Below, piece by piece: positions 1-10,652 of a DNA stretch of 64,000 bases. The notes beneath the pieces are model-generated. The model worked only from the letters and a program-made list of their open reading frames with translations, was not told the DNA's origin and did no database searches. Numbering within the stretch: the first letter of the stretch is position 1; each line of letters opens with the position of its first letter. The stretch comes from Elusimicrobiota bacterium (GTDB taxonomy: Bacteria; Elusimicrobiota; UBA5214; JBBAAG01), in contig JBBAAG010000009.1 of NCBI GenBank assembly GCA_041658405.1, positions 8,172 to 72,171 on the forward strand. The letters run 5' to 3'. The position numbers and the translations under genes were made by a program.

Positions 1-1590
1 AAACGCAAGCGTCAATATTTCCCCGTTTTTTGAAATACCGTCCGACTCCCAGCAGTTATTCTCATCTTTGACATTTCTGGAAATACCGTTAACAACTTTC
101 TCGGGTTCACTTCCTTTGAGATACGAACTAGCGCTCACTTTTGCCGTACGTGCATAATCGCCTTTATCTTCATTTCTACACCCCGGGATAAAACAATCCT
201 CCTTCAAAAGCTGCTGCCGTAACTCGTTTATATACATTTTCCCGATTTCCCGAGGAGTACAGTTGTGTTGTACCGCCATCGCAGCAGCGGTTCCCACCGC
301 CTGTGCACCAACCGCGCAAGTGCCCATCACTCTTGTGGAACTCATCCCGAGTTTGGTCGCGCTGATATTTCGTCCCGCCATCATAAGATTGTTGATATTC
401 CTTGAACAAAAACAGCCGTAGGGTATACTATAAAGCCCGGTGAAACTTATCACACGGGAAGGAATCATGCCTTTACCATAAAGCCCTCCAGGCGTATGTT
501 CATCCATCGGCCATCCGCCGTATGCAACACCGTCCTTATGCTCGGTATGCTTATAAATATCGTGCTGAGTCAGGATATAATCACCTACTAGCCTGCGGCT
601 TTCCCTAATCCCGGGCACCGCGCTGATCCACGTGAGTTCGTAATTCACAGCACCGTGATCCCCATAGTTTTTTATATGGCCCCAAATACCGTAAACACAT
701 TTATATAATTCATCGCGAATTTCTTCCGCCTGGCCAATGATATCGTCCCAGTCACCCCCGATTTCAATCCACCAATATCCTGACCGGACATCATATTTTT
801 CGACAAGTTCTTTTGTCACGCTTTCAAATTTTGTTCCTGCAGGTAGAATCACAACATCGTCGGCAGTGTGGTAAACAATAATGTCGCCATGCGGGCGATG
901 TTTGAGGTCGTCCTCGTCAAACTTATGCGCCCAAAACGGCGCGTCAAACTTTACAGGATGCCCCGTGTCACGCGCACAAAACATAAGCGTGTTACCCATG
1001 GTATAACCGTTAACTTTTTCAGGTGCGTCAGGTTCGTTGAACTCATGTTTGCTCTCACACCCGATTCTGTATTCCGCACCCGCGTTGTACCCAAGCGTAC
1101 CATGGCCGGTACAATCGATATATACTTCAGCGGTAAGTTCATACGTAGTTTCTGTCGTTGACTGATAGCAGGTAATGGCCCGCACCTTTTCGCCGTCCGA
1201 CTCCACCGAATTCATGCAGGTGTTTAAATACATATCCAAATTGTTGCAGTACTTAACTTTTTCCCATAGTACCGAGTCCCAGATGGAATAATTGAAACTA
1301 TCGTTACGCTTTTTATTCTCAAGCACGATTTCGGATACGATACCGGTTTCGACAGCGTCTTTCTTCCCCCAGTGACAGGACGCGCCGCAGATATGCATCC
1401 TGATCTCAGAACTTGCATTCCCGCCGAACACGCTGCGTTCGTGAATAATAGCGGTTTTAACCCCGCCTCTTGCCGCGCTGATAGCCGCGCAGATGCCACT
1501 GATCCCGCCGCCAACCACAACGACATCGTATTCTAGTTTTATCGGTACAACATTACGGCTAGTTTTTCTTTCGCAAATATAATTTTTCAC
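1..1590 (-). CDS. FAD-dependent oxidoreductase (FAD_oxidored family), 3' part beyond left edge
   Basis: The frame is open from a GTG at 1590 down to base 1, giving 530 codons without a stop; the C-terminus lies outside the window. Residues 22-40 form a Rossmann FAD-binding strand-turn-helix (VVVVGGGISG), followed by FGGNASSEIRMHICGA at about 55-70, which is typical of the FAD_oxidored family (PF12831) found in sugar and polysaccharide gene clusters. A second conserved block with NNLMMAGRNISATKLG lies near residue 400. The GTG start overlaps the stop of the upstream isomerase as GTGA, so translation is probably coupled and the pair likely acts on one sugar-derived substrate. The substrate cannot be told from sequence. 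No ATG exists near the N-terminus, so the GTG start is inferred from the overlap and from the family's N-terminal length. Confidence 0.85.
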   Translation of the reverse strand, partial: MKNYICERKTSRNVVPIKLEYDVVVVGGGISGICAAISAARGGVKTAIIHERSVFGGNASSEIRMHICGASCHWGKKDAVETGIVSEIVLENKKRNDSFNYSIWDSVLWEKVKYCNNLDMYLNTCMNSVESDGEKVRAITCYQSTTETTYELTAEVYIDCTGHGTLGYNAGAEYRIGCESKHEFNEPDAPEKVNGYTMGNTLMFCARDTGHPVKFDAPFWAHKFDEDDLKHRPHGDIIVYHTADDVVILPAGTKFESVTKELVEKYDVRSGYWWIEIGGDWDDIIGQAEEIRDELYKCVYGIWGHIKNYGDHGAVNYELTWISAVPGIRESRRLVGDYILTQHDIYKHTEHKDGVAYGGWPMDEHTPGGLYGKGMIPSRVISFTGLYSIPYGCFCSRNINNLMMAGRNISATKLGMSSTRVMGTCAVGAQAVGTAAAMAVQHNCTPREIGKMYINELRQQLLKEDCFIPGCRNEDKGDYARTAKVSASSYLKGSEPEKVVNGISRNVKDENNCWESDGISKNGEILTLAF

Positions 1591-2465
1591 TTTATACTAT
1601 CCTTTATACCTAATAAATACCTTCCGGTAGCAATAAGATATTTCGCGTGCTCCTCACGCAGTTCTACTGGAATACCTGCAACGGATACTTCAAAATTAAA
1701 ATCGCCTTCATACCCTATCTCATCAAGAGTTTCCATAATCTTTCTCCACTTAACCTTCCCGATGAAAGGCGCTGTATGCGCATCACTCTGCCCAAAGTTA
1801 TCGTTTATATGCAAAACCTTAAGCCGATTGCCTACCGTCCGTAATTCCTTCACCTGATCCCTTCCTGTAATATTTGAATGCCCGGTATCCCAGCATATCC
1901 CTGTTTTAAGCGTATCCGTAAGATCGCATAATTCCTCTGCAGTTGAGCAATACCGATGCTTTTCTTCAGTAAAACCTACTGAAAGCGTATTTTCTATAGC
2001 TATCCCCACCCCTAATCTTGTTGCGTGGGTAATATGAGGAATGAGGTACTCGCTCACCGCCTTTTTAGAAGTAACAAGATCAGTGGAAGGCACATTACTG
2101 GGATGGAATACCGCCCATTTCACGCCAAGCATAGCGCTTGCCATAATCGACCTTCTCACCATCTCCTCCTTAAATTCCCTGTCCTTTATATCAGGATCGG
2201 TATAAACATAAAACGGAAGATGGCTTTGAGCGAAATCTAAACCAAGTTTTTTTCCATACAACACTATCTGTTCAACATTTTTCTCCCAGTTATCCCCATG
2301 AAGAAAAGTTTCTTCATTATGCTCACCGGTGAATATACTACCGTGTAACCCGAAATCTATAACACTAAACCCTATACGTTTACAAAAATCCAGTGTTTCA
2401 AAGACTGAAAACCTTATATCCCCCGGCCGGACAGAATAAAACCCGGAATTAACTGACAACCTCAT
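1587..2465 (-). CDS. Sugar phosphate isomerase/epimerase, xylose isomerase-like TIM barrel
   Basis: This 292-residue protein belongs to the AP_endonuc_2 / xylose-isomerase-like TIM-barrel superfamily, soluble enzymes that interconvert sugars or inosose-type compounds using a divalent metal. Visible metal-site segments are AVFHPSN, IENTL, CWDTGHSNI, LHINDNFG and FEVS near the C-terminus. A longer reading frame begins at 2540, but a GGAGG sits about 10 bases before the ATG at 2465, and the protein then starts with MRLSVNSGFYSV, the first barrel strand, so 2465 is chosen. It overlaps the downstream FAD-dependent oxidoreductase by GTGA. Divergent to the secreted CBM9-like/DUF4091 gene. Exact substrate unknown. 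Confidence 0.85.
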   Translation of the reverse strand: MRLSVNSGFYSVRPGDIRFSVFETLDFCKRIGFSVIDFGLHGSIFTGEHNEETFLHGDNWEKNVEQIVLYGKKLGLDFAQSHLPFYVYTDPDIKDREFKEEMVRRSIMASAMLGVKWAVFHPSNVPSTDLVTSKKAVSEYLIPHITHATRLGVGIAIENTLSVGFTEEKHRYCSTAEELCDLTDTLKTGICWDTGHSNITGRDQVKELRTVGNRLKVLHINDNFGQSDAHTAPFIGKVKWRKIMETLDEIGYEGDFNFEVSVAGIPVELREEHAKYLIATGRYLLGIKDSIK

Positions 2466-2670
2466 ACATAAAAACCCTCCATTACTAGATATTTTACTCT
2501 CAAACCTGTTTATTATCAACACACTGATACCGGGAATCACAAGAAGAACTTCGTAACGTATTAATATTTGTTATACATGTAGACCCCCAAAAAAAACAGG
2601 AATTGTGATACAATTTAACCAAAAGCCTGGTGGTTTTTACAAATTTATAATTATCTGGAGGAAAGTAAAA

Positions 2671-5448
2671 ATGTGTAAATCAAACTGTCGCGCAATTACC
2701 GTTTTGAAGTTAATGTTTTTAGCAATAATATTGTTTACAGGTATTGCCAAAGCGGACGAAAGTTATAAACCGTCCGTAACTGTTTGGCAAACAAAATCTG
2801 CGCCTAAGATTGACGGCGTTATTAACGATACTTGCTGGCAGGAAGTACAACCAATCACAGGGTTCTGTACAATATCTGGTACAACCACAGCTGAAGTACA
2901 AACTACTGCGAAACTGTGTTACGACGACAATAACTTGTATTTCGCAATCGTTTGTGAAGACCCGATGGCCAGTACTGCAGTAGCGAAAGCTAAAATACAA
3001 GACTATGACGGTTCAGTTTATAATGACGATTCTATAGAAATATTTGTTAGTTCAAACCCTGATACGAGTGTGTACTACCATTTTGTTGTAAACATTTTAA
3101 ACACAAAGTATGACGCGAAACATTCTGGTAAATCCGATGTACCCGCATGGAATGCGGACTGGCAAAGTGAAATCCGGGTTAACGATACTGGGTGGACAAT
3201 TGAAATATGTCTTCCTTTTACCGGGTTAGGAATATTACCGCCTGTGCCAGATAACGTTTGGGCATTGAACATTGCTCGTAGCCGTTATGCAAAAGAAGTA
3301 GCAGAATTATCCGAATGGTCTCCAACATATGAAGGGTTCCATAACCCGCAACACTTCGGAGTTGTTAAGTTTGGCGATAAACAACCGGTTATTATTGATA
3401 TTCCCGCATTTAGTGATTCGGATATTGGATACAATAAAGCAAAGTTTGTGGCAACAAACAAAAACACGGTAAACGTTGGCTTAAAAATAGTAGTTGATAC
3501 CGGATTAGGCGATGACATTAATCAAAAATCAGTACAAACGTTGAATTTAAAACCAAATCAACAGTTAGAAAGTGAAGCCGGGTATGGAATAACTAACCCT
3601 GCAGATGACACGCTATGGTTTTCGTTGTATGCTATTAAACTGAATAACCTTATATACCGTCAACGAGTGCCGCTGAAATCAATGCCTAGCTACGATATTG
3701 TTAATACCTGCCGTGTAATGAACTCATTGGTACAGAAGAATATATCCGATATAAAAACAGATTTGGAACCGATTACTAAATCGTTGGATAATTGCGAGTC
3801 TGAGTTAAACCGGATGGTGGAACAACAAAACGGTGTTTCACGAGAAGAATGGGCAAAAACTGATACGGCAAAAGAGTTGGCAAAACAATGCAAAACTATA
3901 GACATGTCGAACATAGTTTTATGGACCAAAAGCCCGATGTTGAAAATTTCGGAATCTGCGCTACCAAATAGTATCAAAGATGTTGAAATTATAGAGTTGT
4001 ATGCCGCGCAGTCTGAATACGAGTCCACAGTGGTAAACATAACAAATTTGTCGGGCGCACAAATTGACGCACGTGTTATGGTTTCACCTCTAAAAAATGT
4101 GGAAACCAAAGAAGAAATACAGACAAAAGATGTTGTTACTACGCACGAGATCGTGTTTGTTGATACGCGGCTCAACACCCGTGAATCCGATGCGTTGCCA
4201 ATATCTAACCAGATTGGCAGAGTGGTAATACCGTCGCAGCAAACACAGCAGATGTGGTTTAATTATAGGACGCACAACCTTAAACCCGGGGTGTACGAAA
4301 ACGAAATCAAAGTTGTACCGTTTGATATTAAGTTGCCAACTAAAAAAGTTAAGGTTAAACTTACCGTATGGCCGTTTGTGTTACCCGCGAAAATGCCGAT
4401 AAATGTGTACCAATGGGACTACGCGAAATGTTCCGCGCAAGTTGATGACCTTTTTGCGCATAAGGTGAATACAATATTGGTGTCCCAACCTGTCCCAATC
4501 TTTAACGACGACGGGACTATCAAAACCGTAGATTTTAGTTCAAACGGAGCGCTTAACTACAAAAAAGGGCGGGGCGCGTATCTCGTGTACAGTTACGGAA
4601 TTTTAAGGGAAGTTAACAGAAGTATTGAGAAGAACAATAAATGGGAGTACATGGGACCTGAGTGGAAACGCGCGTTCAAGAACTATGTTATCGCGTTTGT
4701 TAAATACTTGAAAACCCAGGGGATTGGGTACAACGATTTCGCGGTACAGTTATGGGACGAAGCATCCGGCGAAAACGTGGGTAACGTTGTTAAAGGCGGC
4801 GCGTTTCTACGCGAGATTGACCCGAATATAATAACTGTGATGGATGGCAATCAAGGAGCCGACCAGTTGACCGCAATGGAACCCTACATAGACATCTGGA
4901 TTCCACGGATTGAATCGTTAGAGAAACCTGGTGAAAAGAGTGAGAAAATATTAGCGTTTTACCGCCAACAACAGGCGAAAGGCAAACCGGTATGGTGTTA
5001 TAGTTGTTCAACTAACTGTAAAACATTAAATCCGTTATCGTATTACCGGCTGAAACCGTGGATAGCGTGGGACTTGAAGTTAGACGGCGTATGCTACTGG
5101 GCATACAACTCGTGGCGCGGCGACCCGTGGAACGCTTTTGATGGCGGTATGGAAGACGCTGCGGTGATCTATAACATTGACGATTATAAAAACGACGTCA
5201 GCCCGGTTACGAGCCGCCGGTGGGAAACCTGGCGGGATGGGTTGGAAGATTATTTGTATCTGCACATCCTCAAGGAACGGATACAAAAACTTGAAGCTGT
5301 AAAACCGTCACAAAAATCCGAATTGGTTGTTCAAGCGAAACAGGTGTTGGACGACGCTGTGAAAACTGTGTTGGCAAACAAAACCGACCCTTCTGTGGTA
5401 ATGGACTACCGTAAAAAAATCGCGGAGATGATTGTTAAGTTGCAGTAA
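2671..5448 (+). CDS. Secreted CBM9-like plus DUF4091 (GH123-like) glycan-active protein
   Basis: 925 residues from the ATG at 2671, which has GGAGG about 10 bases upstream; the frame also extends to 2605 but without a ribosome site. A signal peptide covers residues 1 to about 28 (hydrophobic VLKLMFLAIILFTG, then AKA). Residues of about 33-215 resemble a family 9 carbohydrate-binding module (PKIDGVINDTCW start; IEIFVSSNPD). The C-terminal third resembles DUF4091, related to glycoside hydrolase family 123; W695-D696-E697 (LWDEAS) matches the adjacent Asp-Glu pair used in GH123 catalysis, and WRDGLEDYLYLHIL is a DUF4091 hallmark. It probably acts on extracellular N-acetylhexosamine-containing glycans, though activity is inferred. 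Divergent from the isomerase/oxidoreductase pair, which may use the released sugar. Confidence 0.8.
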   Translation: MCKSNCRAITVLKLMFLAIILFTGIAKADESYKPSVTVWQTKSAPKIDGVINDTCWQEVQPITGFCTISGTTTAEVQTTAKLCYDDNNLYFAIVCEDPMASTAVAKAKIQDYDGSVYNDDSIEIFVSSNPDTSVYYHFVVNILNTKYDAKHSGKSDVPAWNADWQSEIRVNDTGWTIEICLPFTGLGILPPVPDNVWALNIARSRYAKEVAELSEWSPTYEGFHNPQHFGVVKFGDKQPVIIDIPAFSDSDIGYNKAKFVATNKNTVNVGLKIVVDTGLGDDINQKSVQTLNLKPNQQLESEAGYGITNPADDTLWFSLYAIKLNNLIYRQRVPLKSMPSYDIVNTCRVMNSLVQKNISDIKTDLEPITKSLDNCESELNRMVEQQNGVSREEWAKTDTAKELAKQCKTIDMSNIVLWTKSPMLKISESALPNSIKDVEIIELYAAQSEYESTVVNITNLSGAQIDARVMVSPLKNVETKEEIQTKDVVTTHEIVFVDTRLNTRESDALPISNQIGRVVIPSQQTQQMWFNYRTHNLKPGVYENEIKVVPFDIKLPTKKVKVKLTVWPFVLPAKMPINVYQWDYAKCSAQVDDLFAHKVNTILVSQPVPIFNDDGTIKTVDFSSNGALNYKKGRGAYLVYSYGILREVNRSIEKNNKWEYMGPEWKRAFKNYVIAFVKYLKTQGIGYNDFAVQLWDEASGENVGNVVKGGAFLREIDPNIITVMDGNQGADQLTAMEPYIDIWIPRIESLEKPGEKSEKILAFYRQQQAKGKPVWCYSCSTNCKTLNPLSYYRLKPWIAWDLKLDGVCYWAYNSWRGDPWNAFDGGMEDAAVIYNIDDYKNDVSPVTSRRWETWRDGLEDYLYLHILKERIQKLEAVKPSQKSELVVQAKQVLDDAVKTVLANKTDPSVVMDYRKKIAEMIVKLQ

Positions 5449-5501
5449 CGTCCCTTTTGATAAATGCACTAAATCAACGTCCACCAATACTCAGTGTAAA
5501 A

Positions 5502-6398
5502 CTACTTTTTCTTTTTAATTACCTTTATTGGAATAATATTTGAATATATTTTGCCCTTCCAAATATTAAGATTTACAGTCTCCAAAATACCATTATTATT
5601 GATTTGTTGATAACTAGATTTTTCATTCGTATATCCTCCAACTAGTTGATACTCTCCTGGTTCACCAATTTTTATCGGTTGAAATATATTACTCGTTAAG
5701 TTAATAATATGGCTAGTATTTGTATTTAATTTAATAAAATCTTCTATTCGCCACACATATTTATCCCTACTCACCCAAGGATAAAAACATTTTTTACCAG
5801 GATATAGAATAAGAGTTATGCAACACAATCCATGACTAATATTTTTATTAAGATATATTTCTTTATTCATATTAGTTATCGTGAGATTAATATCTATAGG
5901 CTCGTCTGTTTCAAAAACATTTTTGTTTGCTTGCATAATTAGTTTTAAGCCGTTAATTGTATTCAGGGTTACATCATGTGTTGTTTGTGGAATAAGCTGT
6001 TCTTGTATTGTTATATTTTCAGATAATTGTTGTATCCTTAAAAACTGTCCAAAAACCCAACCTTCATTACGATTTTCTAATTTCACTTTATACCAATAGT
6101 TTTCTGTACTATTTACCGTATCTTTACCTGCCGTCCTGTCAATTATTTCAACCACATCACCTTTATTTGTGTGGTCAATTATATCGGAATCTATAATACT
6201 TGGTTTTTTTCTTATTCGCACATTGGTTCCTTCTATTATTCCTACATCTTGCTTGTTCGAATAATACTCAACACCACTCTTTTGAACAGTTGTTTTTAAT
6301 ATCGCATATAGAGTTGCGTGAATGTATGTATTGCCTGATAATATAAGTATTAGTACAGTTAAATAATATTTTATTACTTTAATTCTACATAGCTTCAT
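5502..6398 (-). CDS. Exported SH3b-domain protein of unknown function
   Basis: About 298 residues from the ATG at 6398, two bases after the stop of the upstream gene; an in-frame TTG at 6425 is the alternative start. The N-terminus has a hydrophobic export segment (YYLTVLILILSG). Around residues 50-120 is a bacterial SH3 (SH3b) domain with the usual NVRIRKKPS and GWVFGQFL features. The rest (KLIMQANKNVFETDEPIDINLTI and onward) looks like a beta-sandwich of the kind used for extracellular adhesion or protease-inhibitor-like modules, but I do not recognise a family. Base composition is much more AT-rich than in neighbours. Probably co-transcribed with the gene at 6401-7201 and acting in the periplasm or cell wall. 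Confidence 0.6.
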   Translation of the reverse strand: MKLCRIKVIKYYLTVLILILSGNTYIHATLYAILKTTVQKSGVEYYSNKQDVGIIEGTNVRIRKKPSIIDSDIIDHTNKGDVVEIIDRTAGKDTVNSTENYWYKVKLENRNEGWVFGQFLRIQQLSENITIQEQLIPQTTHDVTLNTINGLKLIMQANKNVFETDEPIDINLTITNMNKEIYLNKNISHGLCCITLILYPGKKCFYPWVSRDKYVWRIEDFIKLNTNTSHIINLTSNIFQPIKIGEPGEYQLVGGYTNEKSSYQQINNNGILETVNLNIWKGKIYSNIIPIKVIKKKK

Positions 6399-6400
6399 GA

Positions 6401-7201
6401 TTAGCTTAATCTCAATATTTTCCAATTATATTTCCCGTTTGTCTTAATTCCGATTATCGCTTTAATGTCAATTAATGTATCCATCTTACTTATGGTATCA
6501 TTTACTGAAAAAGTAGCGTAAATATCTCTAATAATTAAATAATAATCATCATTATCCGCAGTAATACTTTGTTTAATTTGTCTTTCAAGATTCACATTTT
6601 CAAATGACCAGTTCAACATTTTATTACATAAAATATTATAATGTTCTTCATATTTCAGTAAACATTCTCCATAATTCTTGAAGCCACAAGACAAAAATAC
6701 TTTTTTATACGGCAACATATTGAATTCACGTTCGCTGATAAGGTATTTTAAAGCAGTGTTTCTGTCTTTTGACTTTATTGCTATAAATACATTTTCTATT
6801 AATTCTTGTATTTGAGATAGTATTTCTTGCTCATCTTTATATTTCTGAATACTAATATCCCTGTTCGAGAGATCATTAGCTTCAACATCTATTGAAAACA
6901 CATAAACCGGCTCGGTATTTGTAAAAACAATAGTAGAATGTCCGGGGTTAGTTGCGGTGATTTTATCTTTTTCTACTTGTATTGTTTTACTATCTGTAAT
7001 AAATGAATTTAATTTGTTTGTTTTTACAGATTTGGGTAAATCCAAATAACCGTGTTCCCCAACTTTTAGCACAATATTCTTATTAGCAGAGTAGGGAATC
7101 CAGCGAATTGATTGCCGCCACTTATAAATTAAAAATAAATTAGATGCTATTAACACAAAACAAAATATTGTAAGAATACTCATTTTATATTTATTAATCA
7201 T
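6401..7201 (-). CDS. Membrane-anchored hypothetical protein with Ig-like segment
   Basis: 266 residues. The ATG at 7201 has a strong AGGAGG three bases before it. A single transmembrane helix (about residues 8-27) anchors the protein; residues of about 40-110 contain a run resembling a bacterial Ig-like (BIG2-type) domain (KITATNPGHSTIVF). The remainder is helical then ends in a strand-rich tail (GIKTNGKYNWKILRLS) of the kind seen in NTF2-like periplasmic proteins, but this is only an impression. AT-rich like its downstream partner, from which it is separated by two bases, so the two form an operon and may have been gained together. No function assigned. Confidence 0.55.
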   Translation of the reverse strand: MINKYKMSILTIFCFVLIASNLFLIYKWRQSIRWIPYSANKNIVLKVGEHGYLDLPKSVKTNKLNSFITDSKTIQVEKDKITATNPGHSTIVFTNTEPVYVFSIDVEANDLSNRDISIQKYKDEQEILSQIQELIENVFIAIKSKDRNTALKYLISEREFNMLPYKKVFLSCGFKNYGECLLKYEEHYNILCNKMLNWSFENVNLERQIKQSITADNDDYYLIIRDIYATFSVNDTISKMDTLIDIKAIIGIKTNGKYNWKILRLS

Positions 7202-7244
7202 AATCCTCCTGGAGTGCCAAATATGAATTAAACTGGTTATTGGA

Positions 7245-7254
7245 CAGCATGCTG
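7245..7254. repeat. 10-bp perfect palindrome CAGCATGCTG
   Basis: A perfect palindrome lies about 45 bases upstream of the ATG at 7201, in the 246-bp gap 7202-7447. It could be an operator, but at this length chance is possible. Nothing else convincing was seen in this gap: no RNA gene, no clear terminator and no further reading frame. Confidence 0.2.
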
Positions 7255-7447
7255 ATTTTATATAACATATTTATCCTTTAATTAAACGTTTATTCCCCCA
7301 AAAATTGGTCGGAAGTACACACGTACCCGTTCTCTGGATAATAGCTATTATAGTTTTATGTCACTATGAAGTCAAATGTGCGTATTATGAGTGTGTGGTA
7401 GCTGGTCACATTAGAAAATCGCATAGGAGATGGGGTGATACTTGAGG

Positions 7448-8668
7448 TTAGCTCAGTAACAATGATATTGGTACCGCCCAGATTTTGTTTTCCAACTTCA
7501 ACACTTCTTTTCCGTTATATACCAGGAGCGCGGCAGTACAGTTTTGTGAATTGTTCATATACGCTTTTAATCCAGTAAGGTCTTCGGTACGCCACCGGCT
7601 GCCGCTTTTCACTTCTATAGCAATCGTCCGCCCGCCGGTTTCTATAATAAAATCCACTTCATATCGTCCCTGGATGTTCCAGTACGCAATTTCTGCGTTT
7701 GGTAAATTTGAAGATATAATACTTGCCAAGTTTTGCGCGGTATAGCTTTCCCATAACGCACCGGAAAACGGGCGCGAACTTTCTATCCCCCGCATACCGG
7801 TCAAATAACTTGCTAACCCGGAGTCCGTAATATATATCTTTGGCGATTTTATTAGCCGCGTAGCCGGGTTGCGCAAATACGGCGGAATCCGCTGTATTAG
7901 ATACGAAGTTTCAAGTAACGAAACGTACCGTATTGTTGTCATTACGTTAAGCTTAGCGTCCCGAGCCAGCTCGCTTTGGTTTAGTATTTGCGTGTTACGG
8001 AACGCAGCCAACCGCAGAAGGTTGCGAAACGCGCTGAGATCCGCTACCTGGCTTAAAGACCGGATGTCGCGTTCCACGTATGTTTGTTCATACCCTTTAA
8101 ACCAAACATCCGGGTTCTTTACACCGCCCAAACATACTGTCGGCATCCCGCCGGTAATAACGTCCCGCCAGGTAATTGTTGTTACGTCCTTTTTTGGGAA
8201 ATTGCCGGTATCTAAAAACTGTGCGAGTACCGGCGGAGCATTAACGTTCCCGCAAATTTCGCGGTGCGAGAACGGGTACATTGTTAAATACACAGCCCGC
8301 CCTGCCAGGCTTTCCGCAATATTTTTTAGTAACGCAAAGTTTGAAGAACCGCTTAACAAAAACTGTCCCGGTTTGCGGTTTTTGTCCACCTTTTGTTTGA
8401 TGTACGTCAAAAGTTCCGGAAACTTCTGCGCTTCATCGATTGTCAGCGGTTGGGGTGACGATAAAAACTCTTCCGGATTACGGCGCGCGGCGTCCAACAC
8501 GTTTAGATCGTCAAAACTGTAGTATTTACGGGATTTAAGTTCGTTTTGGTGTAACAAAAACGTGCTTTTCCCGGTTTGCCGCAAACCGGTAAGCACTACC
8601 ACCGGCATGTTGTCCAGCGCGCCTGCCAACACCTTAGCGATATCCCGCGGCTTATATTTGTGTGTCAT
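7448..8668 (-). CDS. AAA ATPase with DUF4143 domain
   Basis: 406 residues. The N-terminal AAA_14 ATPase has Walker A GLRQTGKST (28-36) and Walker B LTIDEAQ (75-81). The C-terminal DUF4143 region carries YEVDFIIETGGRTIAIEVKSG, the D...ExK pattern that links this family to the PD-(D/E)xK nuclease fold. Members are common, often multi-copy and of unclear role; some are discussed as defence or antitoxin-like genes. It is a single-gene unit: the nearest upstream gene groEL ends in its own terminator. The start codon sits about eight bases from a near-consensus -10 hexamer with no ribosome site, so the mRNA looks leaderless, and promoter plus start codon lie in a long palindrome. Function unknown; family call is firm. 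Confidence 0.88.
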   Translation of the reverse strand: MTHKYKPRDIAKVLAGALDNMPVVVLTGLRQTGKSTFLLHQNELKSRKYYSFDDLNVLDAARRNPEEFLSSPQPLTIDEAQKFPELLTYIKQKVDKNRKPGQFLLSGSSNFALLKNIAESLAGRAVYLTMYPFSHREICGNVNAPPVLAQFLDTGNFPKKDVTTITWRDVITGGMPTVCLGGVKNPDVWFKGYEQTYVERDIRSLSQVADLSAFRNLLRLAAFRNTQILNQSELARDAKLNVMTTIRYVSLLETSYLIQRIPPYLRNPATRLIKSPKIYITDSGLASYLTGMRGIESSRPFSGALWESYTAQNLASIISSNLPNAEIAYWNIQGRYEVDFIIETGGRTIAIEVKSGSRWRTEDLTGLKAYMNNSQNCTAALLVYNGKEVLKLENKIWAVPISLLLS

Positions 8669-8705
8669 AGTTTAACATTGTATGTTATCTTATGACAGGT
8701 GTCAA
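8663..8705 (-). promoter_or_regulatory. Leaderless promoter embedded in a 35-bp palindrome (putative operator)
   Basis: On the minus strand TTGACA (8700-8705), a 17-base spacer and TACAAT (8677-8682) form a near-perfect vegetative promoter. The ATG of the DUF4143 gene (8666-8668) begins eight bases after the -10, where transcription would start. Bases 8663-8678 and 8682-8697 are inverted arms (TGTCATA NNN TAACAT) matching at 13 of 16 positions around a 3-base centre, so the palindrome covers the -10, most of the spacer and the start codon. This geometry suggests repression by a dimeric or higher-order DNA-binding protein, possibly autoregulation; that part is inference. Confidence 0.7.
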
Positions 8706-8763
8706 ATAAATTATGGAAGCTATTATTTTATTTGTTAATGTATGCGGTAAATAAAAAGGTAAC

Positions 8764-8847
8764 AAAGCGAGTGACGTGTGATGCGAGCGGATTTTAATTC
8801 CGACGCAACGTCGGAATTATGGAGCGAGCATCGCCGGCGCTCGCTTT
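8764..8847. repeat. Nested inverted repeat, possible structured RNA or palindromic repeat element
   Basis: Three nested pairs of arms face each other: AAAGCGAG (8764-8771) with CTCGCTTT (8840-8847), GATGC (8780-8784) with GCATC (8828-8832), and a perfect 10-bp arm AATTCCGACG (8796-8805) with CGTCGGAATT (8809-8818) around a 3-base loop. AGCGAGC (8823-8829) can alternatively pair with GCTCGCT (8839-8845). It lies between the groEL terminator and the DUF4143 promoter. It could be a REP-like or MITE-like dispersed element, or a bidirectional transcription stop; no long T-run follows. Confidence 0.5.
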
Positions 8848-8913
8848 ACTAAATTTTGTTAATGCTTTTCAGTAAAAACTGAAACTTTTGAAGTAGCGTC
8901 CCCTAACATCTAA

Positions 8914-8960
8914 CAAAAAAGCGCGTAGAGGAGAAAAACACGTTCTCTCCCCCACGCGCT
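8914..8960 (-). terminator. Rho-independent terminator of groESL
   Basis: On the minus strand AGCGCGT (8954-8960) pairs with ACGCGCT (8920-8926), with further pairing of a GGGGAGAG/CTCCTCT type inside, and a T6 run follows at 8915-8920. It starts 25 bases past the groEL stop codon. Confidence 0.8.
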
Positions 8961-8984
8961 ATTACTTTTACGCTTCAGCTGGGA

Positions 8985-10631
<1,647 letters not shown>

Positions 10632-10652
10632 CTAATAATTATTTATTTACTC

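Noticed and set aside
1224..1526. A 100-codon minus-strand frame with MSLWLAAGSVASARL
   Set aside because: It is a frame shadow of the FAD-dependent oxidoreductase, which is continuous in another frame of the same strand from 1590 to the edge.
7869..8522. A 217-codon open frame on the plus strand
   Set aside because: Antisense to the DUF4143 ATPase and without a recognisable domain or ribosome site; the minus-strand family match is strong.
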